A stretch of DNA of 64,000 nucleotides from JBMDXB01 sp048594975 (GTDB lineage Bacteria > Acidobacteriota > Vicinamibacteria > Vicinamibacterales > 2-12-FULL-66-21). Shown here one piece after another: positions 37,440-45,804 of the stretch. A program made the position numbers and the translations under genes. The stretch covers positions 1 to 64,000 of the forward strand of contig JBMDXQ010000105.1 in the NCBI GenBank assembly GCA_048594975.1, read 5' to 3'. Positions within the stretch are counted from its first letter, which is position 1; each line of letters starts with the position of its first letter. The notes under the pieces are model-generated. The model did not search any database, was not told the origin of the DNA, and saw only the letters and a program-made list of their open reading frames with translations.

Positions 37440-37525
37440 GCAGAACGGCCGACGCCGTTCCCGGAACTCCCGGGTCCGGCGCGGCTCGTTCCATCCGGCG
37501 TCGTCGCCGGAGCGGGCCGTTCTGC
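37440..37525. repeat. Nested inverted repeats upstream of argG
   Basis: GCAGAACGGCC (37440-37450) is the exact reverse complement of 37515-37525. Inside it, GACGCCG (37451-37457) pairs with 37496-37502, and a GGAACTCCCGGGTCC block lies in the middle. It could be a regulatory hairpin, a terminator for the upstream thioredoxin gene, or another intergenic array. Confidence 0.65.
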
Positions 37526-37562
37526 ATCGGCAGACGAAGGTCGATTCCCGGAGCTTTATCCG

Positions 37563-38126
37563 CTAGCGCGGCAGGATCCGATCGAGCGTCGCCGCCAGCG
37601 CCTGCCCGCGCAACGCCGCTTCGCGCACGGGCATCACGCGCCCCTCCGGATCGAGCAGGACGATCGTGGGATAGGAGCGTACTCCGAATCGCTCGGTGAT
37701 GAGGGTGTCGACGCTGTCAGGCCGCGCGACCGTCCACGTGATGGCGTTGTCGCGCAGGAACCGGCGGACGTCCTCGACGGTGGCTCGCTTCTCATGGTCC
37801 ATCCCGAGGATCTCGAACCCGCGCGACTGGAACCGCGCGTAGGCGGCGTTGGCGAACGGAATCTCCGCCCGGCAGTAGGGACACCAGGTGCCCCAGAACG
37901 AGAGCATCAGGTACTTGCCGCGGAATTCCGACAGGCTGCGCGAGGACCCGTCGAAGTCAACGAAGCGGAAATCGGGGATCAGGGTACCCGGCTGCAGGTC
38001 GATCGGCCCGTCCGAGCCGTTCGGGGAGAGAGTGGCTGCGGTCGGCGGCAGCGGAAGCCGCGCCGACTGCACATCGAGGGGCACGCACACGGCACACGCG
38101 GCAAGGATCACGAGGGTCCTGCTCAT
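37563..38126 (-). CDS. TlpA/ResA-type exported thioredoxin-fold protein
   Basis: A 187-residue protein with an N-terminal signal peptide (LVILAACAVCVPLDV) and a thioredoxin/AhpC-TSA fold. The redox site is WCPYC in LSFWGTWCPYCRAEIP and the cis-proline is in YPTIVLLDPEG. Such proteins reduce disulfides in the periplasm, typically for cytochrome c maturation or antioxidant defence; no cytochrome biogenesis gene is adjacent. The start at 38126 follows an AGAAGGA ribosome site, and a consensus TATAAT lies about 27 bases upstream. It is transcribed toward argG. Confidence 0.88.
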   Translation of the reverse strand: MSRTLVILAACAVCVPLDVQSARLPLPPTAATLSPNGSDGPIDLQPGTLIPDFRFVDFDGSSRSLSEFRGKYLMLSFWGTWCPYCRAEIPFANAAYARFQSRGFEILGMDHEKRATVEDVRRFLRDNAITWTVARPDSVDTLITERFGVRSYPTIVLLDPEGRVMPVREAALRGQALAATLDRILPR

Positions 38127-38153
38127 AGGCGTCCTTCTGGGGGGAACCTCGAG

Positions 38154-38183
38154 ATTATAGCCTTCGGCTCCGACAACTCCCAA
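38154..38183 (-). promoter_or_regulatory. Promoter of the thioredoxin-like gene, -35 inside a short repeat
   Basis: On the minus strand TTGGGA (38178-38183), an 18-base spacer and TATAAT (38154-38159). The -35-like hexamer is part of a TTGGGAGTTG repeat of the kind found again at 38266-38280 and 40851-40865. Confidence 0.45.
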
Positions 38184-38240
38184 GGACCAACTGACGAGGA
38201 CCACCGGTCCGGACTCTGACATCCACTTCCGACGACCGAA

Positions 38241-38280
38241 CGGTCGAACTCCCGAGTGCACAACGCGTTGGGAGTTCCAG
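38241..38280 (+). repeat. Left direct repeat flanking the orphan permease gene
   Basis: CGGTCGAACTCCCGAGTGC (38241-38259), then CGTTGGGAGTTCCAG (38266-38280). The same two blocks recur in the same order and orientation at 40832-40865 with a few changes and a shorter middle, on the other side of the permease gene. Confidence 0.75.
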
Positions 38281-38385
38281 ACGACGGGAGTCGGCTCGGG
38301 CGTCGAGCGTCAGGGCCGACATTGGTCGTTCGGGACTGGGATGTCACGGGAACACACCGGCGAAGCCGGTATCTAATGCCTGCAG

Positions 38386-40797
38386 ATGAACGGAGCACTC
38401 CGCGACGTCCGGTATGCCATCCGCGCGCTGCTCCACACGCCGATCCTGTTCGCCGCCGGGGTCCTTACGCTGGCGGCCGGAATCGGCCTGGCCACGGGCG
38501 TATTCGCCGTCGTCTACGGGGTCCTCCTTCGTCCGCTCCCGTATCCCGACGCCGATCGCCTCGCGGTGCTGTCGCTGGTCTACACCGCCATCGAGCGGCG
38601 CGAGGCGGGCGTGCCGCTGGCGGAAGTCGAGGAGTGGCGGCGGCGCACGCGCGTGTTCCAGCACCTTGCGGCGCATTCCACGGCCGACTTCACGCTCCGC
38701 GGCGCCGGGGATCCGCGGAGCGTGCGCGGCACGATGGCGACCGAGGGGTTCTTCGAAATGCTCGGCGCCGGCGCCCTGGAGGGATCGACTCGGGACGTGG
38801 CGGAGGGCACGGGGATCGCCGTGAGCGCGCGGCTCGCCGACCAGATCGGCCGATCCGGCTCGTGGCGGTCGCGCGGCCTGACGCTCGGCGCCCGGGATTT
38901 CACGGCGGCCGCGATTATGCCGCCGTCGTTCGCGTTTCCGAGCGAGCGCTCGGAGGTGTGGGTCCGTGCCGATGTCATGCCCGGCATCGTGGTCTTCGGC
39001 AGCCGCGATCAGCGGCGTTTCACGCTCGTCGGCCGGCTCGCGCCCGGCGTCACGCTCGCGCAGGCCACCGACGACGTGAAGCGCGTCGTGAAGGAGATCG
39101 ACGCGATGAACGCGGCGGCGGAGGCGCAGCGCCGCGACGCGACGCTCGTGCCGCTCGACGAGTGGGTCCGGCGCGGGGGGCGCGAGAAGATCCTGCCGTT
39201 TCTCGCCGGCGCGCTGCTGGTGCTGTTCATCGCCTGCGCGAACGTGTCAGGGCTGCTCGTCGGGCGAGCCGTCTTCCGCCAGCGTGAGTTCGCGGTACGG
39301 CGGGCGCTCGGCGGCGGCGCCGCGCATGTGCTGCGCGCGTCGCTGGCCGAGAGCTTCACGGTCTCGCTGCTCGGCTGGGCCCTCGGTCTGTGGATTGCCT
39401 GGCTGGTGATCCGCGTCTTCGAGTCGCGGGCGGCGGGCGCCATTCCCAACCTGTCGGCCGTGCGCCTCGACGCCCCCATCCTGCTCGCCAGCCTCGCGCT
39501 CGCCGTCCTGGTCGCGCTGCTCAGCGGCGCCGCGCCGGCGCTGCGCGCCGTGCGCAGCGATCCCAACACCGCGCTCAAGCAGGGCTCCGATCGCATCGGG
39601 CGCGGCAGCCTGGCGCTGCGCGGCGCGCTCGTCGCCGGGCAGATCGCGATGACGGTCGTGCTGCTCGTCGCCGCCGGGCTGCTGATGCGCACCGTGCTCA
39701 CGATCGCGGCGGCCGAGCGCGGCTTCGAGGCCCGGCAGGCCATGGCCGTGCGGCTGGTGCTCACGCAGACCGTGCGGTTCAACGCGACCGAGCGCGCGTC
39801 GTTGATCGACCGGCTGGTGGAACGCGCGCGGGCGCTGCCCGGCGTCAGCGCCGCCGGCGTTGGCAGCGATCTGCCGCCGACCAGCCCGCAGCTGTCGATG
39901 ACGATTCGCGTGACCACGAGCGATCGGCAGCACGACCAGACCTACACACTCGGCTACGCCGCCGCGACCCCCGGTTATCTCGAGGCCATTGGCGCGACGC
40001 TCGTGAAAGGGCGTCTGTTCGCGGAGCCCGATCGGCTGACGCCGACGCCGGTCGCGGTGGTGACCGAATCAGCGGCGCGCGCGCTGTTCCGGGATCGCGA
40101 ACCGGTCGGCCGCGACTGGCCCGCGCCGATGCCCACCGCCAGCGGCCAGCGCCTGCGGCCGCGCGTCGTCGGCGTGATCAAGGACGTCAAGTACGGCGGG
40201 CTCGATCGCGCGGGCCCGGCGCTGACCATCTTCACGACGTGGGAGCACCTCGCGCCGGGCCAGGCGCACCTGGTCGTGCGATCGGCGGCGCCGCCGGCGA
40301 CGCTCGCCGGTCCCCTGCGCAGCCTCGTGCAGGAGATCGACCCGACGCTGCCGCTCTTCACCCCGCAGACGCTCGACGAGGTGGTCGCCGGGTCGATGGC
40401 GGACCGCCGGCTACGGCTCCAGCTCGCCACCGCGTTTGCCGGCCTGGCGCTTGCGCTCGCGGCCGTCGCGCTGTGGGGTGCCGTCGCGCAGAACGTGCTC
40501 GACCGCCGCCACGAGCTGGCCGTGCGGCTGGCGCTCGGGGCGACGAGCGGCAACGCCGTCGCGCTCATGGTCCGCGGCGGGCTGCTGCTGATCGGCGCTG
40601 GCATCGTGCTGGGTGGCGCGGCCGGCGCCGCCGCAGCCCGCGCCCTGCGCCACCTGCTGCACGGCGTCTCGCCGTTCGACCCGCTCACCTTCGCCGCCGC
40701 GCTCGCGGCGGCCGCGGTCGTCTCCGTGCTCGCGTGCTACGTCCCGGCGCGCCGGGCTGCTTCGATAAGCCCTGCCGAACTGCTGAGAGAAGCCTAA
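38386..40797 (+). CDS. Orphan double-FtsX ABC permease (ADOP/MacB-like)
   Basis: An 803-residue inner-membrane protein. It has an N-terminal helix (FAAGVLTLAAGIGLATGVF) leading into a large periplasmic MacB-type domain, then a three-helix FtsX module at about 265-395, a second periplasmic domain, and a final FtsX module ending in VPARRAASISPAELLRE. This two-module layout is typical of permeases with many paralogues in Acidobacteriota that lack a neighbouring ATPase. MacB-like proteins use ATP hydrolysed elsewhere to move substrates between periplasm and outside rather than through the membrane. No ATPase is next to it; the one at 55.3 kb has its own permease. It is bracketed by direct repeats at 38241-38280 and 40832-40865. 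Confidence 0.9.
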   Translation: MNGALRDVRYAIRALLHTPILFAAGVLTLAAGIGLATGVFAVVYGVLLRPLPYPDADRLAVLSLVYTAIERREAGVPLAEVEEWRRRTRVFQHLAAHSTADFTLRGAGDPRSVRGTMATEGFFEMLGAGALEGSTRDVAEGTGIAVSARLADQIGRSGSWRSRGLTLGARDFTAAAIMPPSFAFPSERSEVWVRADVMPGIVVFGSRDQRRFTLVGRLAPGVTLAQATDDVKRVVKEIDAMNAAAEAQRRDATLVPLDEWVRRGGREKILPFLAGALLVLFIACANVSGLLVGRAVFRQREFAVRRALGGGAAHVLRASLAESFTVSLLGWALGLWIAWLVIRVFESRAAGAIPNLSAVRLDAPILLASLALAVLVALLSGAAPALRAVRSDPNTALKQGSDRIGRGSLALRGALVAGQIAMTVVLLVAAGLLMRTVLTIAAAERGFEARQAMAVRLVLTQTVRFNATERASLIDRLVERARALPGVSAAGVGSDLPPTSPQLSMTIRVTTSDRQHDQTYTLGYAAATPGYLEAIGATLVKGRLFAEPDRLTPTPVAVVTESAARALFRDREPVGRDWPAPMPTASGQRLRPRVVGVIKDVKYGGLDRAGPALTIFTTWEHLAPGQAHLVVRSAAPPATLAGPLRSLVQEIDPTLPLFTPQTLDEVVAGSMADRRLRLQLATAFAGLALALAAVALWGAVAQNVLDRRHELAVRLALGATSGNAVALMVRGGLLLIGAGIVLGGAAGAAAARALRHLLHGVSPFDPLTFAAALAAAAVVSVLACYVPARRAASISPAELLREA

Positions 40798-40800
40798 TCA

Positions 40801-40896
40801 ACTCCCAATTCCCAACCTCCAACTCCCAACCCGGTCGAATTTACGAGTGCGGTTGGGAGTTCCAGGCCCTTGGGAATCGGAGGTTGGCCGCTGGGC
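40801..40896. repeat. CTCCCAAC array with perfect 11-bp hairpin, right flank of permease
   Basis: AACTCCCAACC (40821-40831) pairs exactly with 40851-40861 around 19 bases. CTCCCAA/TTCCCAA units precede it and CTTGGGAATCGG units follow. The block 40832-40865 is the second copy of the direct repeat at 38241-38280. It starts four bases after the permease stop, so it may also act as a terminator. Confidence 0.8.
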
Positions 40897-40897
40897 G

Positions 40898-42355
40898 TCA
40901 TCGTCGGGTAGCCCTCCGCTCCGTGTCCCCTTGCCACACCTTCGCCTCGCGCACCGCGCCCGAGGCGTCGCGAACGAACTCGACGCGGAAGTCGCTGTCG
41001 GTCGCGAAGAAGGTGGTGGCGTTCTCCGGGAACAACTCGGAGCGCTGCGGCCCGGTGCCGCGGAAGAGGCGATCGCTCTCGGCGACGATCTGCAGCACCA
41101 CCGGCGGGGAGCGCACCCCAATCTCATAGCTGCCGGCGAAATCCTTGTAGGTGGACGGATCGGCCGTGCCCGGCGTCCGCTCGATCGGGTCCATGCCCGG
41201 CCACTTGTACTCGCGCGCCACTGCGCGGGCGAGGTCCTGCAGGATGAGCCCGCCGAGATCCGAGTTGGTCATGATCGCGACGCCCGAGGCGGTGTCGCGG
41301 TAACAGACGAGAAAGCAGCGGAAGCCCGCGTTCGATCCGCCGTGGCCGAAGCGCGCGTCCGCCCCCCCGCCGATCACCCCGAAGCCGAGGCCGTACTCCT
41401 CGAACTCACGGCGGATCATCCGCCCCGCCAGCTCGCGCGCCAACACTTTCTGCGAACGGCCGGTGGCGACTTTCTGCACCTCGATCGCGAACCGCCCGAG
41501 ATCCTCGGGGGTCGTCCAGAGTCCCGCCGCCGCCTGCTCCGGATACGTGTGCCAGCCGCCGGGAACGGGGTCGCCGTTGGACCGATAGCCGGTCGCCGCC
41601 TCGTCCCGGAGATCGACGGGAATCGGCTGCACGAACGTGCTGTGGCGCATGCCGAACGGCTCGAGCACGAGCTCGCGCACCGATTGGGCGAACGGTTTCT
41701 TCGTTTCGTCCTCCACGAGCTGTTGCACGATCTGATAGCCGCCGCCGGCATAGCGGAACTGCGAGCCCACCGGAATGTCGACGCGCACGGGTCCCGAGTT
41801 GGACGGCTTCGCGCCGTCGAGCACCTGCGCGAGCGTCGGCACGTCCTCCCCCTCTGCGTAGCCACGGAAACCGGAAACGGTGACCCCTGCCGAGTGTGTC
41901 AGGAGATGTCTGAGCGTGACCTTCTGCTTCTCGGTGAATTCGTTCGCGGGGACCTTCCATGACACCAGGAAGGTGTTGACGTCCTCGTCGAGCTTCAGCC
42001 GGCCGCGCGAGACGAGCGCGAGCGCCGCTGCCGCTGCGACCGGCTTGCTGATTGACGCCGCCTGGAAGAGCGTGTCGGTGTCGGCGCGCCGCCGTGCCGC
42101 CACGTCGGCCATGCCCCACGCCCGCAGCCACTCCAGGCTGCCGTTGTTGAAGACCGCGATGCTGACGGCGGGGATGGTCAGCTCGCGCATGCGGTCGACG
42201 AGCTTCGTGGTCCTGACCGGTCGGCCCTTGAGCACGACGGGCGGGACCAGGCCTTCCTCGATCCGGCGGATCCGCGCCTCGTACGGGTTCTGTGCCGCCA
42301 CCGCGCAGGCCGCGGCGAGCACCAGCTGCAGCCAGCGGCGTCGGGCGCGCGCCAC
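40898..42355 (-). CDS. Exported serine hydrolase, beta-lactamase/PBP class C-like
   Basis: A 485-residue protein with an N-terminal signal (LQLVLAAACAVAAQ) and a class C beta-lactamase/DD-peptidase fold. The nucleophile is S101 in SISK (S-x-x-K, K104), the second motif is YAGGGY, where YxN is usual, and the third is GHGGSNAG in place of K-T-G. A C-terminal domain of about 120 residues follows. Members act as esterases, D-aminopeptidases or beta-lactamases. The GTG at 42355 is preferred because GGGAGG lies seven bases upstream; a GTG at 42361, which would overlap the permease stop (GTGA), has only one base of spacing. It is probably co-transcribed with the permease upstream. Confidence 0.85.
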   Translation of the reverse strand: MARARRRWLQLVLAAACAVAAQNPYEARIRRIEEGLVPPVVLKGRPVRTTKLVDRMRELTIPAVSIAVFNNGSLEWLRAWGMADVAARRRADTDTLFQAASISKPVAAAAALALVSRGRLKLDEDVNTFLVSWKVPANEFTEKQKVTLRHLLTHSAGVTVSGFRGYAEGEDVPTLAQVLDGAKPSNSGPVRVDIPVGSQFRYAGGGYQIVQQLVEDETKKPFAQSVRELVLEPFGMRHSTFVQPIPVDLRDEAATGYRSNGDPVPGGWHTYPEQAAAGLWTTPEDLGRFAIEVQKVATGRSQKVLARELAGRMIRREFEEYGLGFGVIGGGADARFGHGGSNAGFRCFLVCYRDTASGVAIMTNSDLGGLILQDLARAVAREYKWPGMDPIERTPGTADPSTYKDFAGSYEIGVRSPPVVLQIVAESDRLFRGTGPQRSELFPENATTFFATDSDFRVEFVRDASGAVREAKVWQGDTERRATRR

Positions 42356-42357
42356 GC

Positions 42358-44829
42358 TCACGCCTCCCACCTCAGCGCGTGCGCCGGATCCACGGCCGCC
42401 GCCCGCGCCGCCGGCAGATAGCTGGCGAGCAGCGCCGTCAGCCCGAGGCCCACGGCCACCGCCGTGTAGGTCAGCGGATCGAGCGCCTCGACGCCGAAGA
42501 GCAGCGATTTCATCACGCGGGTCAGCGCGGCGGCGGCCGCGATTCCCATCGTGATCCCAAGGGCAGCAAGCGCCAGCGCCTGCCGGAGGAACAGGCCGCT
42601 GACGTCCCGCCGCTCGGCGCCGAGCGCGATGCGGATGCCGATTTCGCGCGTCCGCTGCGTCGCCACGTACGAGATCACGCCGTAGATGCCGACCACTCCC
42701 AGCAGGAGCGCCACGGCCGCGGCGATGGCGAGCATCACGAGCGCAAACGAGGTCTGCGCCATCGAGTCCCGCTGGATGGCCGCGAGCGTTCTCACCCCGG
42801 AGAGCGGCAGGTTGGGATTCACCGCCCACACCGCCTGCTGTACTTCCTTCAGCAGGGTGGGCGAGCCGGCGCGGGCGGTGCGGATCGCATACCCCATCGA
42901 GCGTGACACGACGACGTCGTCGAACCAGAGCTGCCGGTGCAGCAGCGGCCAGTACACGATCGCCGGCGCGGCGGTCGCCGCTCCGTCATCGCGCGCGTCG
43001 CCGACCACGCCGACGATCGTCCGCCAGGGCGACTTGGGCGTCGGCCGGATACGCCGGCCGATCGCTTCCGCCGGCTCCTTCCAGTACTCACGCGCGAAGT
43101 TTTCGGTGACGACGCCGACCGGCGCCATCGTGAAGACGTCGTTCCAGGTGATGGCGCGCCCCGCGACGATCGGGTTGCCCATCGTCTCGAAGTAGTTCTC
43201 GCCGATCCACTTGAAGCGCCGGAGGGGCGGCAGCCGTCCCTCGGGTGCGGGCACGTTCTCGACGAAGATGGGGTCGTTGCTGTCGTTGCCGTCCATCGTG
43301 ATCGACGACGACAGCCCGACCGACGTGACGCCCGGGATCTGCGCGATCCGTTCGACGATCCGCTGGTGGGTGCGCGCGGTCAGCGCGGGATCCGGGATGA
43401 GCGATTCCGGAATGGTGAGGCGGACGGTCAACACGTCCTCGGGGTTGGTGAACCCCGGCGGCACGCGCCGCATCGCCTGGAAGGTGCGGATCATCAGGCC
43501 GGAGGCGACGAGCAGCACGACCGCTAGGGCGATCTCGGCGACGACGAGAGCGTTGCGCGCGCGGTGGCGCTCGCGCCCCGCGCTCGAGAGCCGCCCGCCT
43601 TCCTTCAACGCGCCGGCGACGTGCGGCGTCGCGAACCGCGCCACCGGGATGATCCCGAAGAGCAGCCCCGCGCCGAGCGACACCGCCAGCGTGAAGGCGA
43701 GTACGGTGCCGTCGATGGCGATCTCGCCGAGGCGCGGCAGGCCTTCGGGGGCGATCGCCACCAGCGTGCGGATGCCCGCCGAGGCGAGCAGCAGGCCGAC
43801 CACGCCGCCGGCGAGCGACAGCGCCAGGCTCTCCGACAGCAGCTCCCAGGCGACGCGCACGCGACTCGCACCGAGTGCGGTGTGGATGGCCAGCTCCTGC
43901 TGCCGCCCCTCGGCGCGCACCAGGAACAGATTCGCCACGTTCGCGCAGGCGATGAGCAGGACCAGGCCCACTGTTCCGAGCAGCACCCAGAGCACGCGCC
44001 CGACGTCGCCGATCACGTCCGCAGAGAGCGGCCGGACGTTGGGCCCCATCTTGACCTCTGCGAACATCTCGCGGGTGAACCCGGCGGGCAGCGGAAACCG
44101 GTCCATCACCATCGGGAGCATGCGGGCGATGTCGGCGTTCGCCTGCTCGATCGTGGCCCCGGGCTTCAGACGCGCGACCGCCTGGTAGCTGAAGTTGCCG
44201 ACGAAGACCTTGGCGCGGTCGAAACGGAACGGCAGGATGATCTGCGGGTTGGTGTTCAGGAACTTGAAGCTCGCCGGCAGCACGCCGATGATCTCGCGCG
44301 GCCGGCCGTCGATCGTGAGGCCGCGGCCGACGATCGCCGGGTCGCCGCCGAACTTCCGCATCCAGTAGCCGTGCGCCAGCATGACCCGCTCGGACGTGCC
44401 GGGCGAGTCGTCCTCTTTCGAGAAGCGGCGGCCGAGCGCCGCTTCGACTCTCAGCACGCCGAGCGTGCCATCGGTCACCAGCAGGCCCTCCACGCGTTCG
44501 GGCTCGCCGATGCCCGTCACCGTCACGGCGGTGTTGTCCCACATGCCGATGCCTTCGAAGGTCCGCCCCTCCTCGCGATACACGAAATAGGTCGCGGGCG
44601 ACTGGTTGAGGACCGGGAAATTCATCCCGGGGGCGGAGTGCCAGACGCCGACGAGACGCTCCGGTTCGGCAAACGGCAGCGGCTTCAGCAGGACGCCGTT
44701 GACCACGCTGAAGATCGCGACGTTGGCGCCGATGCCGAGGCCGAGCGTGAGGATCGCGACGACGGAGAAGAGCGGCGCACGGGCCAGGCGCCGGGCGACG
44801 CGGCGGGTTCTGAGCGGAAGGAATTGCAT
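42358..44829 (-). CDS. Orphan double-FtsX ABC permease (ADOP/MacB-like)
   Basis: An 823-residue inner-membrane protein with the same architecture as the gene at 38.4 kb. It has a first helix (LFSVVAILTLGLGIGANVAIF), a MacB-type periplasmic domain (RLVGVWHSAPGMNFPVLNQS onward), an FtsX module near 285-415, a second periplasmic domain and a last FtsX module (VISYVATQRTREIGIRIALG) ending in AVDPAHALRWEA. It is closer to canonical acidobacterial ADOP proteins than the 38.4-kb copy. No ATPase is adjacent. The start at 44829 has no clear ribosome site. The stop nearly abuts the serine hydrolase gene, so the pair is likely co-expressed. Confidence 0.9.
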   Translation of the reverse strand: MQFLPLRTRRVARRLARAPLFSVVAILTLGLGIGANVAIFSVVNGVLLKPLPFAEPERLVGVWHSAPGMNFPVLNQSPATYFVYREEGRTFEGIGMWDNTAVTVTGIGEPERVEGLLVTDGTLGVLRVEAALGRRFSKEDDSPGTSERVMLAHGYWMRKFGGDPAIVGRGLTIDGRPREIIGVLPASFKFLNTNPQIILPFRFDRAKVFVGNFSYQAVARLKPGATIEQANADIARMLPMVMDRFPLPAGFTREMFAEVKMGPNVRPLSADVIGDVGRVLWVLLGTVGLVLLIACANVANLFLVRAEGRQQELAIHTALGASRVRVAWELLSESLALSLAGGVVGLLLASAGIRTLVAIAPEGLPRLGEIAIDGTVLAFTLAVSLGAGLLFGIIPVARFATPHVAGALKEGGRLSSAGRERHRARNALVVAEIALAVVLLVASGLMIRTFQAMRRVPPGFTNPEDVLTVRLTIPESLIPDPALTARTHQRIVERIAQIPGVTSVGLSSSITMDGNDSNDPIFVENVPAPEGRLPPLRRFKWIGENYFETMGNPIVAGRAITWNDVFTMAPVGVVTENFAREYWKEPAEAIGRRIRPTPKSPWRTIVGVVGDARDDGAATAAPAIVYWPLLHRQLWFDDVVVSRSMGYAIRTARAGSPTLLKEVQQAVWAVNPNLPLSGVRTLAAIQRDSMAQTSFALVMLAIAAAVALLLGVVGIYGVISYVATQRTREIGIRIALGAERRDVSGLFLRQALALAALGITMGIAAAAALTRVMKSLLFGVEALDPLTYTAVAVGLGLTALLASYLPAARAAAVDPAHALRWEA

Positions 44830-44971
44830 GTGAGGTTTAGACGCAAGAAGGTGGTGCGGGTTCGGTTGAACGGCTCGCGCGGGATGCCCTTCCGCCGGTG
44901 CGGCGGCGCCCGTCGCCTGGTCGCATAATGGACCGTCCTGTTCGGTGGTCAGTCCTGAACACTGGCCTGGA

Positions 44972-45051
44972 CAGGTTCCAAACGGAACCTGGAACCCGCG
45001 GAACCCTGGACCCGCGGAACCCAGACCCCGAGGAACCCCGGAACCCGAGGC
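44972..45051. repeat. GGAACC array with 8-bp hairpin
   Basis: CAGGTTCC (44972-44979) pairs exactly with GGAACCTG (44984-44991) across AAAC. Five or more GGAACCC units of 7-9-base spacing follow, up to 45051. They resemble the array at 14716-14749. The block lies in the gap between the divergent permease and lectin-domain genes. Confidence 0.75.
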
Positions 45052-45104
45052 CGACGCAATCGCCAGGTACACTCCTTGCGGAGTCGAGCCTCGCCGGAGG
45101 ACCT

Positions 45105-45731
45105 ATGACGAGAATCACACCGACGTGGGCGCTCGTGGCGGCGCTTGCCTGCGCCGCCGAAACGGTGGTGGTGGCCGACGTGCTGGTGCTGCGCGACGGA
45201 CGCCGGGTCGAGGGCACGCTGGTCGGCGTGCGCGGCGACCGCGTCGAGTTCGAGGATCGCGACGGGCAGACGCGCCAGTACCGCCGCTCGGAGGTGCGCG
45301 CCATCCAGTTCGAGGAGAGCGACGCCGGCTGGCGCTATCGCGACGACGCGTTCGGCGGCGGGCGCCCGCGCGCGGGCCTGCGCGAGCGCTCCGTGTCAGT
45401 GGCGGGGCGCACCGCGTGGACCGACACCGGGATCGACCTGCGGGTGGGGCAGAACGTCTACTTCAGCGCCACCGGCGAGGTCCGCTGGGGCCCCGGCCGG
45501 CGCGCCGGCGCCGCCGGCGAGCGCAACTCGCCGTTCAACGCGCACCGGCCGATGCCGGATCGGCCGGCCGCCGCCCTCATCGGCAGGATCGGCCCGAACG
45601 GCGATCCGTTCTTCATCGGCAACGCGGCCGAGGCGATTCGGGTCCGCGGGGCAGGACGCCTCTACCTGGCCGTCAACGACGATTATCTGGAGGACAATTC
45701 CGGGTCGTTCAGGGTTGTCATTGCATACTGA
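45105..45731 (+). CDS. Exported protein with LecA/PA-IL-like lectin domain
   Basis: A 208-residue protein. A signal peptide (WALVAALACAAETVVVADV) is followed by a short Sm/SH3-like beta domain (LRDGRRVEGTLVGVRGDRVEF) and a C-terminal PA-IL/LecA-like beta-sandwich: WTDTGIDLRVGQNVYFSATG, then GPNGDPFFIGNAAEAIRV and LYLAVNDDYLEDNSGSFRV. The NDD...DNSG residues are where PA-IL binds calcium and galactose, so carbohydrate or cell-surface binding is plausible. The ATG at 45105 has GGAGG four bases upstream. A strong imperfect hairpin follows the stop. Confidence 0.82.
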   Translation: MTRITPTWALVAALACAAETVVVADVLVLRDGRRVEGTLVGVRGDRVEFEDRDGQTRQYRRSEVRAIQFEESDAGWRYRDDAFGGGRPRAGLRERSVSVAGRTAWTDTGIDLRVGQNVYFSATGEVRWGPGRRAGAAGERNSPFNAHRPMPDRPAAALIGRIGPNGDPFFIGNAAEAIRVRGAGRLYLAVNDDYLEDNSGSFRVVIAY

Positions 45732-45735
45732 CGGG

Positions 45736-45804
45736 TGTCAATGCTGAATGCTAATGCCGAAGGAACTAGAATTCGCATTCAGCATTCGTCATTCAGCGTT
45801 GACA
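45736..45804. repeat. ATTCAGC array forming a hairpin against a start codon
   Basis: TGTCAATGCTGAATGC (45736-45751) and the block ending TTCAGCGTTGACA (to 45804) are complementary at 14 of the first 16 pairs counted from the outside. ATTCAGC/ATTCGTC units lie between. The right arm ends one base before the first ATG of the M6-like gene. Confidence 0.8.
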
